A stretch of 64,000 nucleotides of DNA from the NCBI RefSeq assembly GCF_008728515.1, contig NC_044989.1, forward strand, positions 76,657,754 to 76,721,753. The letters are read 5' to 3'. The DNA comes from Papio anubis (Eukaryota > Chordata > Mammalia > Primates > Cercopithecidae). Below, piece by piece: positions 34,022 to 46,085 of the stretch. Below the pieces are notes generated by a model. The model had not been told where the DNA came from and did not search any database. It saw only the letters and a program-made list of their open reading frames with translations. The stretch's first letter is position 1. Every line of letters begins with the position of its first letter. The position numbers and the translations under genes are program-made.

Positions 34022-36080
34022 TGATACAGTTTTGTTCTGTGTCCTCACCCAAATCTCATCTCAAATTGTAATCCCCACTTGTTGAGAGAGAGACCTGGTG
34101 GGAGGTGATTGGATCATGGGCAGTTTTCCCCATGCTGTTCTTACAGTAGTGAGAGAGTTCTCACAAGATCTACTGGTTTAAAAGTGGCAGTTTTCCCTGT
34201 GCTCTCTCTCTCTCTCTCCTGCCACCATGTAAGATGTGACTTGCTTCCCCTTCTGCCATGATTGTAAGTTTCCTGAGGCCTCCCCAGTCATGTGCAACTG
34301 TGAGTCAATTAAACCTCTTTTGTTTATAAATTACCCAGTCTCATGTAGTATCTTTATAGCAGTATGAAAATGGACTAATACAGGAAATTGGTTCCAGGAG
34401 TGGGGTACTACTATAAAGATAACCTGAAAACGTAGATATGTCTTTGGAACTGGGTAATCAGCAGAGGTTGGAACAAGTTGGAGAACTCAGAACACAGTAA
34501 GATGAGAGAAAGTTTGGAATTCCTAGAGACTATTTCAATGGTTTTGACCAAAATGCTGATACTGATATGGACAATGAAGTCCAGGCTGAGGTTCAGATGC
34601 AGATGAGGAACTTATGGGAAACTGCAGTAAAGGTCATTCATGCTATGCTTTAGCCAAGAGACTGGCAGCATTTTGCCCTGCCCTAGAGATCCGTCGAACT
34701 TTGAACTTGAGAGAGATGATTTAGGGTATCTGGCAGAAAAAACCTTTAAGCAGCAAAGCATTCAAGAGAGAAACTGACTGATTCTGAGAGTGTTCAGTCA
34801 TATGCATTCACAAAAAGAGATGGTTTGAAATTGGAACTCATATTTAAAAGGGAAGTAGAACATAAAAGTGTGGAAAATTTCCAGCCTAACCATGTGGTAG
34901 AAAAGAAAAACCCATTTTCTGTTTGAGGAATTCAAGCTGGCTGCAGAAATTTGCATAAGTAACAAGAAGAAGAATGTTAATAACCAAGATAATAGGGAAA
35001 ATGTCTCCAGGTCCTGTCAGAGACCTTCCTGGCAACCCCTCCCATCACAGGCCTGGAAGCCTAGGAGGGAAAAAATAGGCCAGGCCCAGGACCCCACTGC
35101 TCTGTGCAGTCCTGGGACATGGCATCCTGCATCCCAGCTGCTCCAGCTCCAGTTGTGGCTAAAAGGGGCCAAGGTACACCTCAGGCCGTTGCTTCAGAGG
35201 GTGTAAGCCACAAGCCTTGGTGGCTTCCACATGGTGTTGGGCCTGTGGGTGTGCAGAAGAGTTGAGGTTTGGAAACCTCCATCTAGATTTCAAAGGGTGT
35301 ACAGAAACACCTGGATGTCCAGGGAGAAGTCTGCTGCAGAGACAGAGCCCTCATGGAGAACCTCTCCTAGGGCAGTGCAAAGGAGAAATATAAGGTTGAA
35401 GTCTCCACAGAGTCCCCACTGGGGCACCATCTAGTGGAGATGTGAGCAGAGGGCCATCCTCCTCCAGACCCCAGAATGACAGATCCACCGACAGCTTGTG
35501 CCGTGTGCCTGGAAAGGCCACAGGCACTCAACGCCAACCCATGAAAGCAGCCGCATGGGCCATACCATGCATAGGGGCAGAGCTGCCCAAGGCCTTGGGA
35601 GCTCACCCTTTGTATCAGTGTGTCCTGGAAGTGAGACATGGAGTCAAAGGAGATTATTTTGGAGCTTTAAGATTTAATAAGTTCCCTGCCAATAAGTTTT
35701 CTGACTTGCATGAGATCTGTGGCCCCTTGGTTTTGGGCAGTTTCTCCCATTTGGAATGGTAACATTTACCAAATGCTGTACCTCCATTGTATTTCAGAGG
35801 TGACTAACTTGTTTTTAATTTTACAGGCTCATAGGCTGGAGAGACTTGCCTTGTCTCAGATGAGACATTAGACTTGAACTTTTGAGTTAATGCTGGAATG
35901 ATAAGACTTTGAGGGACTATTGGGAAAGCATGATTGGTTTTAAAATGTGAAAAAGGTATGAGACATGGGAGGGGCCAGGGGCAGAATGATATGGTTTGGC
36001 TCTGTGTCCTCACCCAAATTTCCTCTTGAATTGTAATACCCCCATGTTGAGGGAGGAACCTGGGAGGAGGTGATTGGATA
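34022..36080 (+). mobile_element. ERVL-MaLR provirus (THE1/MST type), 3' LTR truncated
   Basis: The 5' LTR is 34022-34382: 'tgatacagttttgttctgtg' to 'atgaaaatggactaataca'. The internal region, 34383-35986, begins 'ggaaattggttccaggagtg' (primer-site side) and ends with a purine-rich 'gggaggggccaggggcaga' tract. The 3' LTR begins at 35987 ('tgatatggtttggctctgtg') and stops after 94 bp at 36080. MaLR internal sequence does not encode an intact retroviral protein. The GC-richer part at 35040-35640 is internal sequence; the frames at 35231-35762 are not genes. Confidence 0.93.
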
Positions 36081-36205
36081 CGCTACTGGTGCAGAAAGAA
36101 AAGCTCTTTCCACCCCCACTCCACATATGTTCTTCCAGGTTACTAAACAGATCCAGCTTGAGATCACATCCAAGACAGGACAATGTTGGAGGACACACAT
36201 CGTAG
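36081..36205. other. Unassigned sequence after the truncated LTR
   Basis: It replaces the missing part of the MaLR 3' LTR. Not recognised. Confidence 0.4.
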
Positions 36206-36305
36206 AGAAATGAATAGTATTTAAGATGCTGGTTCAGAAAATGTCATTTCAAATCGTGGTACTGCTACTTACTAGATGTATGTGATCTTAAAAAGACTGT
36301 GTTTA
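36206..36305 (+). repeat. MIR SINE fragment
   Basis: 'aatagtatttaagatgctgg' and 'cgtggtactgctacttactag' then 'atgtatgtgatctta' follow the MIR 5' half. Confidence 0.65.
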
Positions 36306-36306
36306 T

Positions 36307-36347
36307 TTCATTACCACCATGCTCTAACCAACTGAGCTATTTCTCTC
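36307..36347 (-). pseudogene. tRNA-like 5' half (best resemblance tRNA-Ile)
   Basis: On the minus strand the sequence contains a perfect pol III A box, 'tagctcagttgg' (36328-36339), followed by 'ttagagcatggtggtaatga'. This matches the D arm, anticodon stem and AAT anticodon loop region of a nuclear tRNA-Ile. The match ends just after the anticodon; the T arm, B box and 3' acceptor strand are absent. It is therefore a 5'-half tRNA fragment or pseudogene, not a tRNA gene. Confidence 0.7.
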
Positions 36348-36837
36348 CCATTTTAGATTAAATATTGGTATTCGTTTCTACTTTTGATTTTTAATCTAAA
36401 ACAGGAAAAACACAGTGGGGTTTTTAAAATTGAATTAATATATTTAAATGCTTAGAATAGTAAGTTCTCCTAAAATGTTAACTAATACCTTATTGTATTT
36501 TTGTTATTAACATTATAATACACAGAGTAATCTCAATGGCTTTACTTACCCTCCCAATTCCTGGATATATTGATTTTTGAATAATCATAATGTAGAGGTA
36601 AAACAGGTAATTTATGTATAGTTTTCCCGTTTCCTTCTATGTCTATCTCTTACCTTCAACCAGCATCTCTCAATGGTATTACTGGGTTTCTGCTAGATTT
36701 CTCCACTTCCTAAGAAAACGCTTTTTTTCACCACGAAGATATTTTTTGCTTTCTTCCTTCACCTTCCTTGGTCTTTGGTTTCTTCCTTCACCTTGGTTTT
36801 ATCTGCAGAGATCCTGCAAAGATTTTTGAAAAATCAT
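36348..36837. other. Unassigned AT-rich sequence
   Basis: A short local repeat 'tcttccttcacctt' occurs at 36753 and 36782. Nothing else recognised. Confidence 0.4.
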
Positions 36838-38400
36838 GTCATTTATTTAACAAATATTTAGTGAATCTACTATACAGCTAGTATGAGAGAACAACAGCCG
36901 CAACAACAAAACATGGTTTTGTCCTCATGGGATTTATGCTACAGCTTTAGAAGCAAACAATAAACTGATTAACAAGTATACAAACAAGATTGACTAATTG
37001 TATGACTAATATTGCTATGATACAGGATAGATTGCCACTAGGGTAAAGGATTACTTTTTTTAATTGAGATAAGGTGGTCAGAGAAAGCCTCTTAAAGAGG
37101 TAAGATTTCATTTGAGAACTGTATGGCAGAAGAGTAGTCCAGATGGCAAGAATAGATTATCAACACTTGTAGACTCTCAGAGGTGAGAAAGAGTTGGGCA
37201 TGCTGTAGAAGCCAAGGCTGGTATAAATGCAGTCCAGTGAACAAACAGAAAATGGATTCACCTGAGGTAAGGGGATAGATGAATCAAGTCCATAGGGCCC
37301 TGTAGTCAACTTGAAGAAGTTAGATGTTATTATCAGTGTGATGGGAAGTCATTGCAGGATTTAATATATTGGTGTGATGTCATTCAATTTATATTTCAAA
37401 GAGAAAATACTGGATGTTTTATGGTAAACAGGTTATAGTACGACATGGTTAGGTATCTACAGTTGTAATCCTGGGAGAGAAGAGATGGTGGTTTAGACTG
37501 ATATGATAATACTGGTGAGGGAAAGAATTGGATTTTTGACACATCTGTTGAAGTGCTAAGATTTAACAATGGATTGGATGATGGGCAGAGAAAAAAAATT
37601 ACTCTTTCCTCTAAGATCTCTTGCTGTGCCAAGTTAATGGATGGAGATATATTTTTGGAGCGATAAGAAGGATTAGAAGGGAGGATGTCTTCTGAAGAAA
37701 AAGTAGTAGTTAAATTTTGGACATGTTAACTTTGAGGTTACCAAACATTTGTGCCAAATTATATTATTATTCTCAATTTTTTGCTGGCACTCTCTGTGGA
37801 AGATTATATTCTCCTGTCACACTGATATCAAGCTCGACCACATGATTTTCTCGGCCTGATGAAACATGAGTAGAAGTGATACATGCCACCCCTGGTAAAG
37901 GTTTTAAGAGTCATTGTGCAGTCTTCCCATTCTTCTTTCCCCTCTGCCATGAAACCTTCAATCTGGATTCAAGGGTGAAAAAGACACATGGATCAGGAAT
38001 CTTCAGCTCACAAGGAGCCAATACTTCATGAGGGCATAAATAAACTTTTGGTGTAATGTGCTAAGATTTGGGAGTTCCTAGTTACTGTATCATAACTTAG
38101 CCTAAGTCAAAAAATACAATGTCTAAGTGGATATGTTATGTAGGTGGTTGAAAAGACAAGCTTTGGGCTTAAGGAAGATGTCAGGTTTAGAGTCGTGGAT
38201 TTGGAATTCATCAGTAAATAGAGTTTATGTAAAGCCAAGAGATTGGATAAAATGATATCAAAAATGTGTGCCCATATAGAAGTGAATAAGGAGGAACTGA
38301 GTCCAGTGATACTTTGACATTGAAGATTTCAGGAAGAGAAGTAGTTGCAAAGAAGACTGAAAAGAACATGGTGAGTAAGCAAGAGGAGGAGGAGTCCTTT
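36838..38400 (-). mobile_element. Long L2 fragment, split by a nested older repeat
   Basis: Reversed L2 3' end at 36838-37000 ('catttatttaacaaatattt', 'gtcctcatgggatttatgc'), then L2 ORF sequence ('ggtggtcagagaaagcctct' at 37074, 'gtgatgggaagtcattgcag' at 37338, 'ttttggacatgttaactttg' at 37715). It resumes at about 38120 ('gatgtcaggtttagagtcgt', 'aagagattggataaaatgat'). The two sides are consecutive in L2. Confidence 0.78.
37742..38110 (+). repeat. Nested repeat of unnamed family within L2
   Basis: A segment with 'cacatgattttctcggcctg', 'aagtgatacatgccacccct', 'ttaagagtcattgtgcagtc', 'aataaacttttggtgtaatg' and 'tactgtatcataacttagcc' interrupts the L2. I have seen this motif order as a common old primate repeat but cannot name it safely. 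Confidence 0.6.
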
Positions 38401-39740
38401 GTATCTAAAACTGCAGAATAGATGAACTAGAAAAGAAAGATTCCAGACCTTGAGTCTAGGATCATGGAAGTGCTTTGTGACACTGACAGGCTCAATTTCA
38501 TTTGAGATGTAGGAGATTTAGACTGGAGTTGACTAAATGTGTTATACAGATTTCCTCTATTTTTATATATATTTTGGTCATTTCACTTAGGATTTAGGAG
38601 ATACGTAGGTAGGTACATAATGTTCAGGCCTTCACTTAAATTTACCACAAATGAAGAAATTTTAGATGTTTTATCCAGGTAGCATAATAACCTTTGGGAA
38701 GCTCTATTTGCAAAATTCTATATATGTATATTTGTAAATAATAATGGCCATTAGTTTGGAATTAATTTTTTTCTTCTTTTTTTTCCTCCAAAATGCTGTT
38801 ACTTCTTGGGACATTAAAGGTTAAATGAGTCTCCATTAATTCCCTTAGATTCACTCCTTTCATCTAGAAATATTGTTTTAGATATTTCCAGACTTGTACT
38901 TGAAGTAAAACTACAATTTCAGAAAAATCTCATTATGTGGGATATGTCCATCAAACTATTTTCTTGTCATTGAGTACTCCATAAACATACTTAATGGGCA
39001 ACATTGTAATAGCAGTGGAAAACCTAGCACAAAACTGGTTATATTTATGCACTTATACTGCAAAACTGTTTTCTATTAGATTTCTGTCTTTTTGAAGAAA
39101 AAGCTAAAAAAAAAAAAAATCCCTATTACTATTTGCAGTGTAGTCTTTGCTGATAATATTGTCCCTACCTTGAATATCTCTCTCAATTGGTAAATAAGTC
39201 CAAATGGAATTTTCACATCTTCTATAGTAACACATTCCTTTATGACATTTCTCACAAAAGCTTTGCAGGATTTTGTGTTATAGATTCCTAGTTGAGGAGA
39301 CAATAGAGGCATAGAAAGCAATAACAAACACACCCCCAGTAGTAGATAATGGCTTAAAAAGTGTGCTATATTCTTTTGAATAGAGATTATGTGTGCAAAT
39401 ACTGCAGTTTAGATGACAGAATCAGAAATTACTGCAATTGGGGACAACAGAAGTAAGATGATTTTTGCAAACAGAAAACTTAACAAGAAATGATTATTTT
39501 TGTGGAAGATGGGCATCACAGTGGATAAAATCTATCATGTAAACGCTGAGGGTGCTGATTGAAATAATTCCCTGATATTATTTCTTCCAAATGTTTCCAG
39601 GGAATTGCAAAGTTTATGGGTCATGAAAATTATTAAAACCAACACCTCAATTATAAAGCAATCTCAGTGGTATAGGAAAGTCAAGAGCCTAAACTCTATC
39701 AGAAAACCACCAAAATGCCTTACAAACGTTATAAGTATTA
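38401..39740. other. Unassigned AT-rich sequence
   Basis: 1.3 kb without recognised elements. The 85-codon minus frame 39076-39333 has no domain. Confidence 0.4.
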
Positions 39741-39744
39741 TCAA

Positions 39745-39890
39745 TTCAGCCTGCAAGTGCTGATTACAACCCTACTGTATGACTATCAGTGTGCTAGGTG
39801 CTGGAAGAGGTGACAAGTCAAAGATGATTTTTCTCAAGAACTTCACAACCTGGTGGGAGATGAGGAACAGATATGTTAATATAATTACAA
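39745..39890 (-). repeat. L2 3' fragment
   Basis: 'gtgtgctaggtgctggaaga' and 'tcaagaacttcacaacctgg' match reversed L2 3' end. Confidence 0.7.
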
Positions 39891-40159
39891 ATATTGAATC
39901 AGGAATAGGTAGTAAATTTAAGTAGACAATATCCATGTAAGAACTTTAAACATTATTAGGAAGCTGTTTTTCCTCTGTGATGATGTCTATGATAGACGTG
40001 AATACACACTTGTGCAATTGCAGAAAAGAGAGTGAAAACACAACGATCTGGAACATTTAGGCATGGGGCTTCACAGAGGTAATAGCTTTCACAAACACAA
40101 ATAACGCAAGAAAGAACATTTTTTGACTTTTCACAGAAAGAGATATAAATACATTTCGA
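39891..40159. other. Unassigned sequence
   Basis: Nothing recognised. Confidence 0.35.
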
Positions 40160-40572
40160 TCTTCAGTCTGATCAGTTCTGATATATTTATGTCACCACAT
40201 TCAAGATAATAAACACTTCCATTACCACCAAAGTGTCCTTGTGCCCTTGGCAATCCATCTTTTCCTTCTCACCCCACTCCCAGACAACCACTGATTGGCT
40301 CACCATCAACATGGGTTAGTTGCATTTTTCAAAAATTTTATATAAATGACATCATACAGTGTGCACACTTTCAGCATGATTTTGAGACTTATTTATGCCA
40401 TTGTATGTATCAATAGTGTGTTCCTTTTTGTAGCTAAGTAGTAAGTAAATAGTAAGTCCATTATGGATATACCATAATTTGTTATTTATTCATCCACCAA
40501 AAGACATTTGAGTTGTTTCCCAAAATGTAGCCAAATTGCTATGGCCATTCCTGTACAAACGTTTTTGTGGAG

Positions 40573-40616
<44 letters not shown>

Positions 40617-41020
40617 CACATATATATATTTATCTTGAGTAAGCAAACAGAAGTGTAATGGATGGGTAGTATAGAATATATATGTTTATGAAACCAACCA
40701 TTAGCAAGTGGCTGTACAATTTTGTTTTTCTACCAGCAATGTATGTGCATTCCAGTTACTCCACAACTTTGCCAACACTATATTAACTTTTTCATTCCAA
40801 TGGGTGTATATCATGCAGCTTTAATTTGCATTATCCTAATGATTACTAATGTTCAGTATCTTCTCAAGTGCTTATTGATAATTTGTATACTTTTATAAAA
40901 TGTCTTCTCAAATCATTTGCTTGCTTTTGATGAGTTCTTTGTTTTCTTAATATTGATTTGTAATGTTCCTTTATGGACTCTGAATATAAGTCTTTTGGTT
41001 GACATATGTGTCGTTTTTTC
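40160..41020 (-). mobile_element. Old L1 (L1M) 3' fragment, antisense
   Basis: 3' UTR ('ctgatatatttatgtcacca', 'gataataaacacttccatta') followed by reversed ORF2 3' end ('tttattcatccaccaaaaga', 'ccaacactatattaactttt', 'gcattatcctaatgattact'). A (TA)n(TG)n run (40572-40612) lies within it, at the site where L1 commonly carries a short TA run. Confidence 0.85.
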
Positions 41021-41668
41021 TTTGATGTTTATTAAAACCATGTGATGAAAGTCAGAAGAGAGTTGAGGGACAATAGTAAATCTATAAGTAGCCAGTTTAA
41101 AGTTGATGCAATGGAATAGCTTCATGAAAGAGCATTCTCTAAGAAGAGAAAATACAAAGGAAATAGGAAATCTGGGTACAGGTACCAACTAGAAAGCATC
41201 TAGGTTATTCGACTCAATGATTCTATTGGAATGTGGAAAGGAAATTATGTGCATTCAATATACAAAATAATTATTTTCTTCACATTAAAGTGTACATTCT
41301 ATTGAGTTCAATAATATAAAAAATCCTGTTTCTGACTACATAGACTATAGCAACCATGTAAAGATGAAAAATGTATCCTCTCTCCATCATTTTATTTCAA
41401 ATGCTCAATGTGAAATTATAAGAAACTATAAAGAAATTATATTTTGATAAATTTAAATTTAATAATGTGAAAGCTAGAAGGATAAACAGAAACTGCTTTA
41501 AGTGGTTGAAATAAAAAGGAAAAAAAAAAGTTTCTTTTCTCCTTTCCTTTAATTCTCTTATTAAATCTTTTCCCATGTTTTAGATGATCCAGATTGTTCC
41601 ACTTGTAGTGTTTTCAAGCCTCCCTTGTGTTCCCCAGAGAACAATAAGTATGTGTTGGTGAATGTAGG
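41021..41668. other. Unassigned AT-rich sequence
   Basis: Nothing recognised. The 91-codon minus frame 40913-41188 overlaps L1 and has no domain. Confidence 0.4.
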
Positions 41669-42204
41669 TGTGATGGTTAATATTGACTGTCAACTTGATT
41701 GGACTAAAGGATGCAAACTGTTGCTTCTGGGTGTGTCTGTGAGGGTGTTGCCAAAGGAGATTAACATTTGAGTCAGTGGAGTGGGAGAGGCAGACTCACG
41801 CTGAATCTAATTAGCTACCAGTGCAACTAGAATAAAGCAGGCAAGAGAAGATGGAAGAGCAGACTTACTGAGACTTGCAGTCTCCATCTTTCTCTCATGC
41901 TGGATACTTCCTGCCCTCAAACATCATATTCCAAGTTCTTTACCTGTCTCTTGGAGTTACATCAGTGCTTTTCCAGGGACTCCCAGGCCTTTGGCCACAG
42001 ACTAAAGGCTGTACTGCTGGCTTCCCTACTTTTGAAGTTCTGGGATTCAGACGGATCTACCTCTGGCTTCCTTGCTCTTCAACTTGCACACAGCCTATTG
42101 TGGGACTTTATTTTGTGATCGTGTGAGTCAATCCTCCTTAATAAACTCCCTGTCATATATACATATATCCTATTAGTTCTGTCCCTCTAGAGAACCCTAA
42201 TACG
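41669..42204 (+). mobile_element. ERVL LTR (MLT2-like), longer form
   Basis: Same family as 8636-9245: 'gtcaacttgattggactaaa', 'ttgccaaaggagattaacat', 'ggatacttcctgccctcaaa', 'cagcctattgtgggacttta', ending 'tctagagaaccctaatac'. It has a middle block ('cccaggcctttggccacaga', 'ggcttccctacttttgaagt') missing from the first copy, so it belongs to a different subfamily. The frames at 41875-42126 are LTR sequence. Confidence 0.88.
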
Positions 42205-42865
42205 TTAAGAGATTACACGGTATGAATCAGAAAATCATACAACATGGAAAGAGTCCTTAGACAAAATATTTCTTTCTTTCTCTCCTCAAGGCCTCGCTTT
42301 GTGTGTGTTGTGTGTAACATACACTCGCACACGTTAAACACCAGTTAAACATACATCATTCCCTACAATCCTCTTTTTGCCTCTTTATCAGTTTCATTTC
42401 CATTATTATTTAAAGCAATTGGCAGTATATAGTTCTGTCCTACTCCTTGGCCAAATTTCAATATAGTTTATCCAAACTGTCTTTTCTGAACCTACAGGAG
42501 AGAAGCTGGAGTTTGAAGGAGAAAAAACACACAGCTAGTTATGTTTTAAATACATGACTGCAAATTCAAAATTCACTATTGTTGTAAATCTATCACTTTC
42601 CCCTGGTGATTTTTGATATCACACTTTGTAAAAAGAAATACGTGAAGGCATCTTCTGTCATCTCATAGCTTCTAGACACCTCTCAACACCTTGCTGAACA
42701 ATAATGCCTTTCTGCTTAATGGTTTCCTATATAGTTGATATGGTCACTTTTTAAAAATAAATGTTAGTGAAAGCTTAGAAAGAATGTGCATTCTACAGAA
42801 ATTTAAAGCAGGATTCTATATACATCTCTGAGTTTAATTTTCCACTAGAGATGTTCAAACGTTTT
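42205..42865. other. Unassigned AT-rich sequence
   Basis: Nothing recognised. Confidence 0.4.
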
Positions 42866-43190
42866 ATCTCCTCACTGATTATTTTTGTCTGTATATGCTA
42901 TCAACTAATAAAAGAGGTGTGTTATGTCTCACTGTGGTTGTGAGTTTGACAGTTCCTCTGTACATCTGTCAGTTATTGCTTTGTATTTTGAGGCCACATA
43001 ATTATGTACTTACAGATTCAGGATTGGTATCTTCTTGGTGAATTTATCCTTTTATCATTATCATGTGATTTATACTAAGATGTTTTGCTTTAATATTTAT
43101 CAGGTATACTACTAATATAGCTACAGAATATCCACATGCAAGTGTTTCTCTGAACATTTCACTGCCTATCATTAAAGGACAATTTGTTTC
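42866..43190 (-). mobile_element. Old L1/HAL1-like fragment, antisense (ORF2 endonuclease region)
   Basis: 'tgttatgtctcactgtggtt', 'ttcaggattggtatcttctt' and 'ggtgaatttatccttttatc' and 'actactaatatagctacag' are in the order of the reversed L1 endonuclease region, strongly diverged. Confidence 0.6.
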
Positions 43191-43851
43191 ATATAAATAT
43201 TAGTTTTACAGTTCTCTTTCAGCACACTGGCCACCTTTTCCTCTGTATTCCTGACTTTATTGCTCTGGATAAGTCATGGGTCAATTTAACTGTAGTTTTT
43301 TTTTTTTTTTTTGGGAAGGAACTCTGCTGTAATTTTCTGACCACTTCTAAGATTTTTCTCTTTGTCTTTGGTTTGCTATAGTTTCTGGATGATGAGTCTA
43401 GATGTAAATTTCTTTTAAATTTTTATGCAGCAAATATATATGTACTGGAGTGATGTGCATCTATCTATTCCTCCAGAGCTATGCTATTAGTCTGGGACTA
43501 CTTGAACTCCTTTTGAGGGTCCATGTTTTCTGAGACACTCAGATTTGGTGCTCTAACTTCACAAGCACATGACTAAATGTTTGGTTTCCATCATAGTATC
43601 CGCACTTGTCCCTAGGGCAACCTCAAATTTCAAGTGTGCTTACAACTTAGCATTCTCATTTGATCTGTCCATTTGGTGAGGTAAAGCTTTCTTCACGTCC
43701 TTACATGCCTTAAATGGATTAAAATATGTTTGTTGTATCATATATAGGAGAAAATGTTGGTTTAGGTTAGTCTCTACACATTAGACTTCCATACAAAATT
43801 CACTTTTCAAATTAGTCCAACTATGCTTCCGTAACTGTCACTCCACATACA
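43191..43851. other. Unassigned sequence
   Basis: Perhaps further worn L1. A T tract lies at 43297-43313. Confidence 0.35.
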
Positions 43852-44377
<526 letters not shown>

Positions 44378-44769
44378 TATACTCCACCTATTTTTATCAG
44401 TGTCTCCAATTATCTTCATGTTGCCAAACCAAGGAAAATTTATTTGACTTTATATTATTTAAAAAGCTTGCAGCATTTAACAGAGTTGAACATCACGTGC
44501 GTTGGGGGGGATGCCTGTCTGTCTATGTGTGTGTGTGAGAGAGTTAATTCTATTAAATTTCCTCTTTTGGAAATGCTCTTGATTTTCCTCTTACTTTCTG
44601 TATATATTTTTTTGTCCTTTCTACTACTTTATCACCTTTACATGTTGAGGGTGTCCCTGGTTCAAGTATTATTCTCCTCTTCTTCCCCTCTTCTCTCCTC
44701 TCCTCTTCTCTTCATCTTCTGTTCTTTCTCACCTACTCTTCTTACCTCTCCTCTTCTCTGCTATTTCCT
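44378..44769. other. Unassigned, pyrimidine-rich (CTCTT) sequence
   Basis: A nearly pure pyrimidine block lies at 44670-44770 (CTTCT/CCTCT units). The 109-codon frame over it is low-complexity L/S/F and not a gene. Confidence 0.6.
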
Positions 44770-44970
44770 TTAATATTCTTTATTCCAGAAATGTAACTAG
44801 TTATACTTTGAACATGTTACTTCCCTGTGTCTCAGAATGCTCATCAATAAAACTGAAATGATATGAGTAGCCTACTCCACAGGGTTGTTGGAAGAATTGA
44901 GTTAACACAAGTAAAGTGCCTCAAAAAATACCTGGCTTACAATAAGCATTTGACAAATATTTTACTACTT
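44770..44970 (+). repeat. MIR SINE, nearly full 3' two thirds
   Basis: 'catgttacttccctgtgtct', 'atcaataaaactgaaatgat', 'ccacagggttgttggaagaa', 'aaatacctggcttacaataa' and 'gcatttgacaaatatt' follow MIR in order. Confidence 0.85.
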
Positions 44971-45119
44971 TTCTCTTTTCTTTGTACATTCCCTGAATGA
45001 TAGAATGTAATTATACCATAATTATATCATATAATCATACCATCTAATTAAATACCATTTTTAAGTCATACTTAAGATGATTTTCAGCCTTATGTCTATC
45101 AGCTGTGATCACTCTACTA
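44971..45119. other. Unassigned sequence
   Basis: Nothing recognised. Confidence 0.35.
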
Positions 45120-46085
45120 AGCAGTAAACCCACATATACAGCTGCCTACTTCACATTTCACTCTGCTGTCCAATGAACACGACAAATTTAACATATATAC
45201 AGAAAAACTTTCATGTTCCAAATTCCAGTGCTACACAAACAACATTATTCATTTTTCCTGACTTGGTAAATGATGTCTATACCCATCCTTTTATAAGTCA
45301 AAAACACAAAGACATTTTTCTTGCCATCCTTTTTTTTCACATACACAACACTTAACTCATTAGAAAATCTTGTCAATTCTAACTGCAAAAGGTATCTTAA
45401 ATGTATCCATTTCTTTTAAATGTCCATTGCTCTCAGCATCATGCAAACATGACCAACTCTTAGCCAGAATATAACCACTATTAGTCTATTCATTCACTCT
45501 TCTGTCCTACTCCTCAAATTCCATAAATTGCCAAAGTGATATTATATTGTTACACGTTCCTCATATCCCTCCTTTTAAACAAACCCTTGATTGGACTATA
45601 ATCAGATATAGATTAAAATTAGAACCCTTTTCAGTGCCCTACATGACATTCCCTATCTCTCAAAAGTCATTTCAAATTATTTTACTTATTCCTGGCATTC
45701 ATTGCACTTCAGCTATCATGGCTATCTTAGTTCTTCAAGCATGTCATGAGCTTTCTCAGTGTAGGGGAAGAGTTTACACATACTATTCTTGCTGAATGAA
45801 ATGATTCTCTCCTAATTCTTCATCTGAAGAACTCTGACTCAGCCTTTGTGTCACAGCATAAATATCACTTCTGATAGCTCTTTCTTGACTGCCTGATATA
45901 AATTGGGGCCCCTATAATTCCATCAAGACATTGAATTTTTTCCTTTACAGCACTTATCAAATTGCAAATTTGTCTTTTCTGCTACTTTATCAAATTGCAA
46001 ATTTGATAAGTAAAAGTTGTAATTTCATATTTATTTGTGTGTTGTTTAATGACTCTCTCCCATATAATGTATGGGAGCTTGACAA
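45120..46085 (+). mobile_element. L2 fragment (ORF end and 3' region), plus strand
   Basis: 'ccagaatataaccactatta', 'tagaacccttttcagtgccc' and 'tacatgacattccctatctc', 'gcctttgtgtcacagcataa' and 'agctctttcttgactgcctg' are consecutive in L2. A local duplication of a quasi-palindromic 21-bp segment lies at 45952-46011. Confidence 0.82.

Noticed and set aside
34383..35986. Possible retroviral gene content between two LTRs
   Set aside because: The internal part is MaLR-type non-coding sequence. Frames are short, and no protease, polymerase or envelope motif is visible.
36307..36347. Functional tRNA gene
   Set aside because: Only the 5' half is present; the B box, T arm and 3' acceptor strand are missing, so it cannot make a tRNA.
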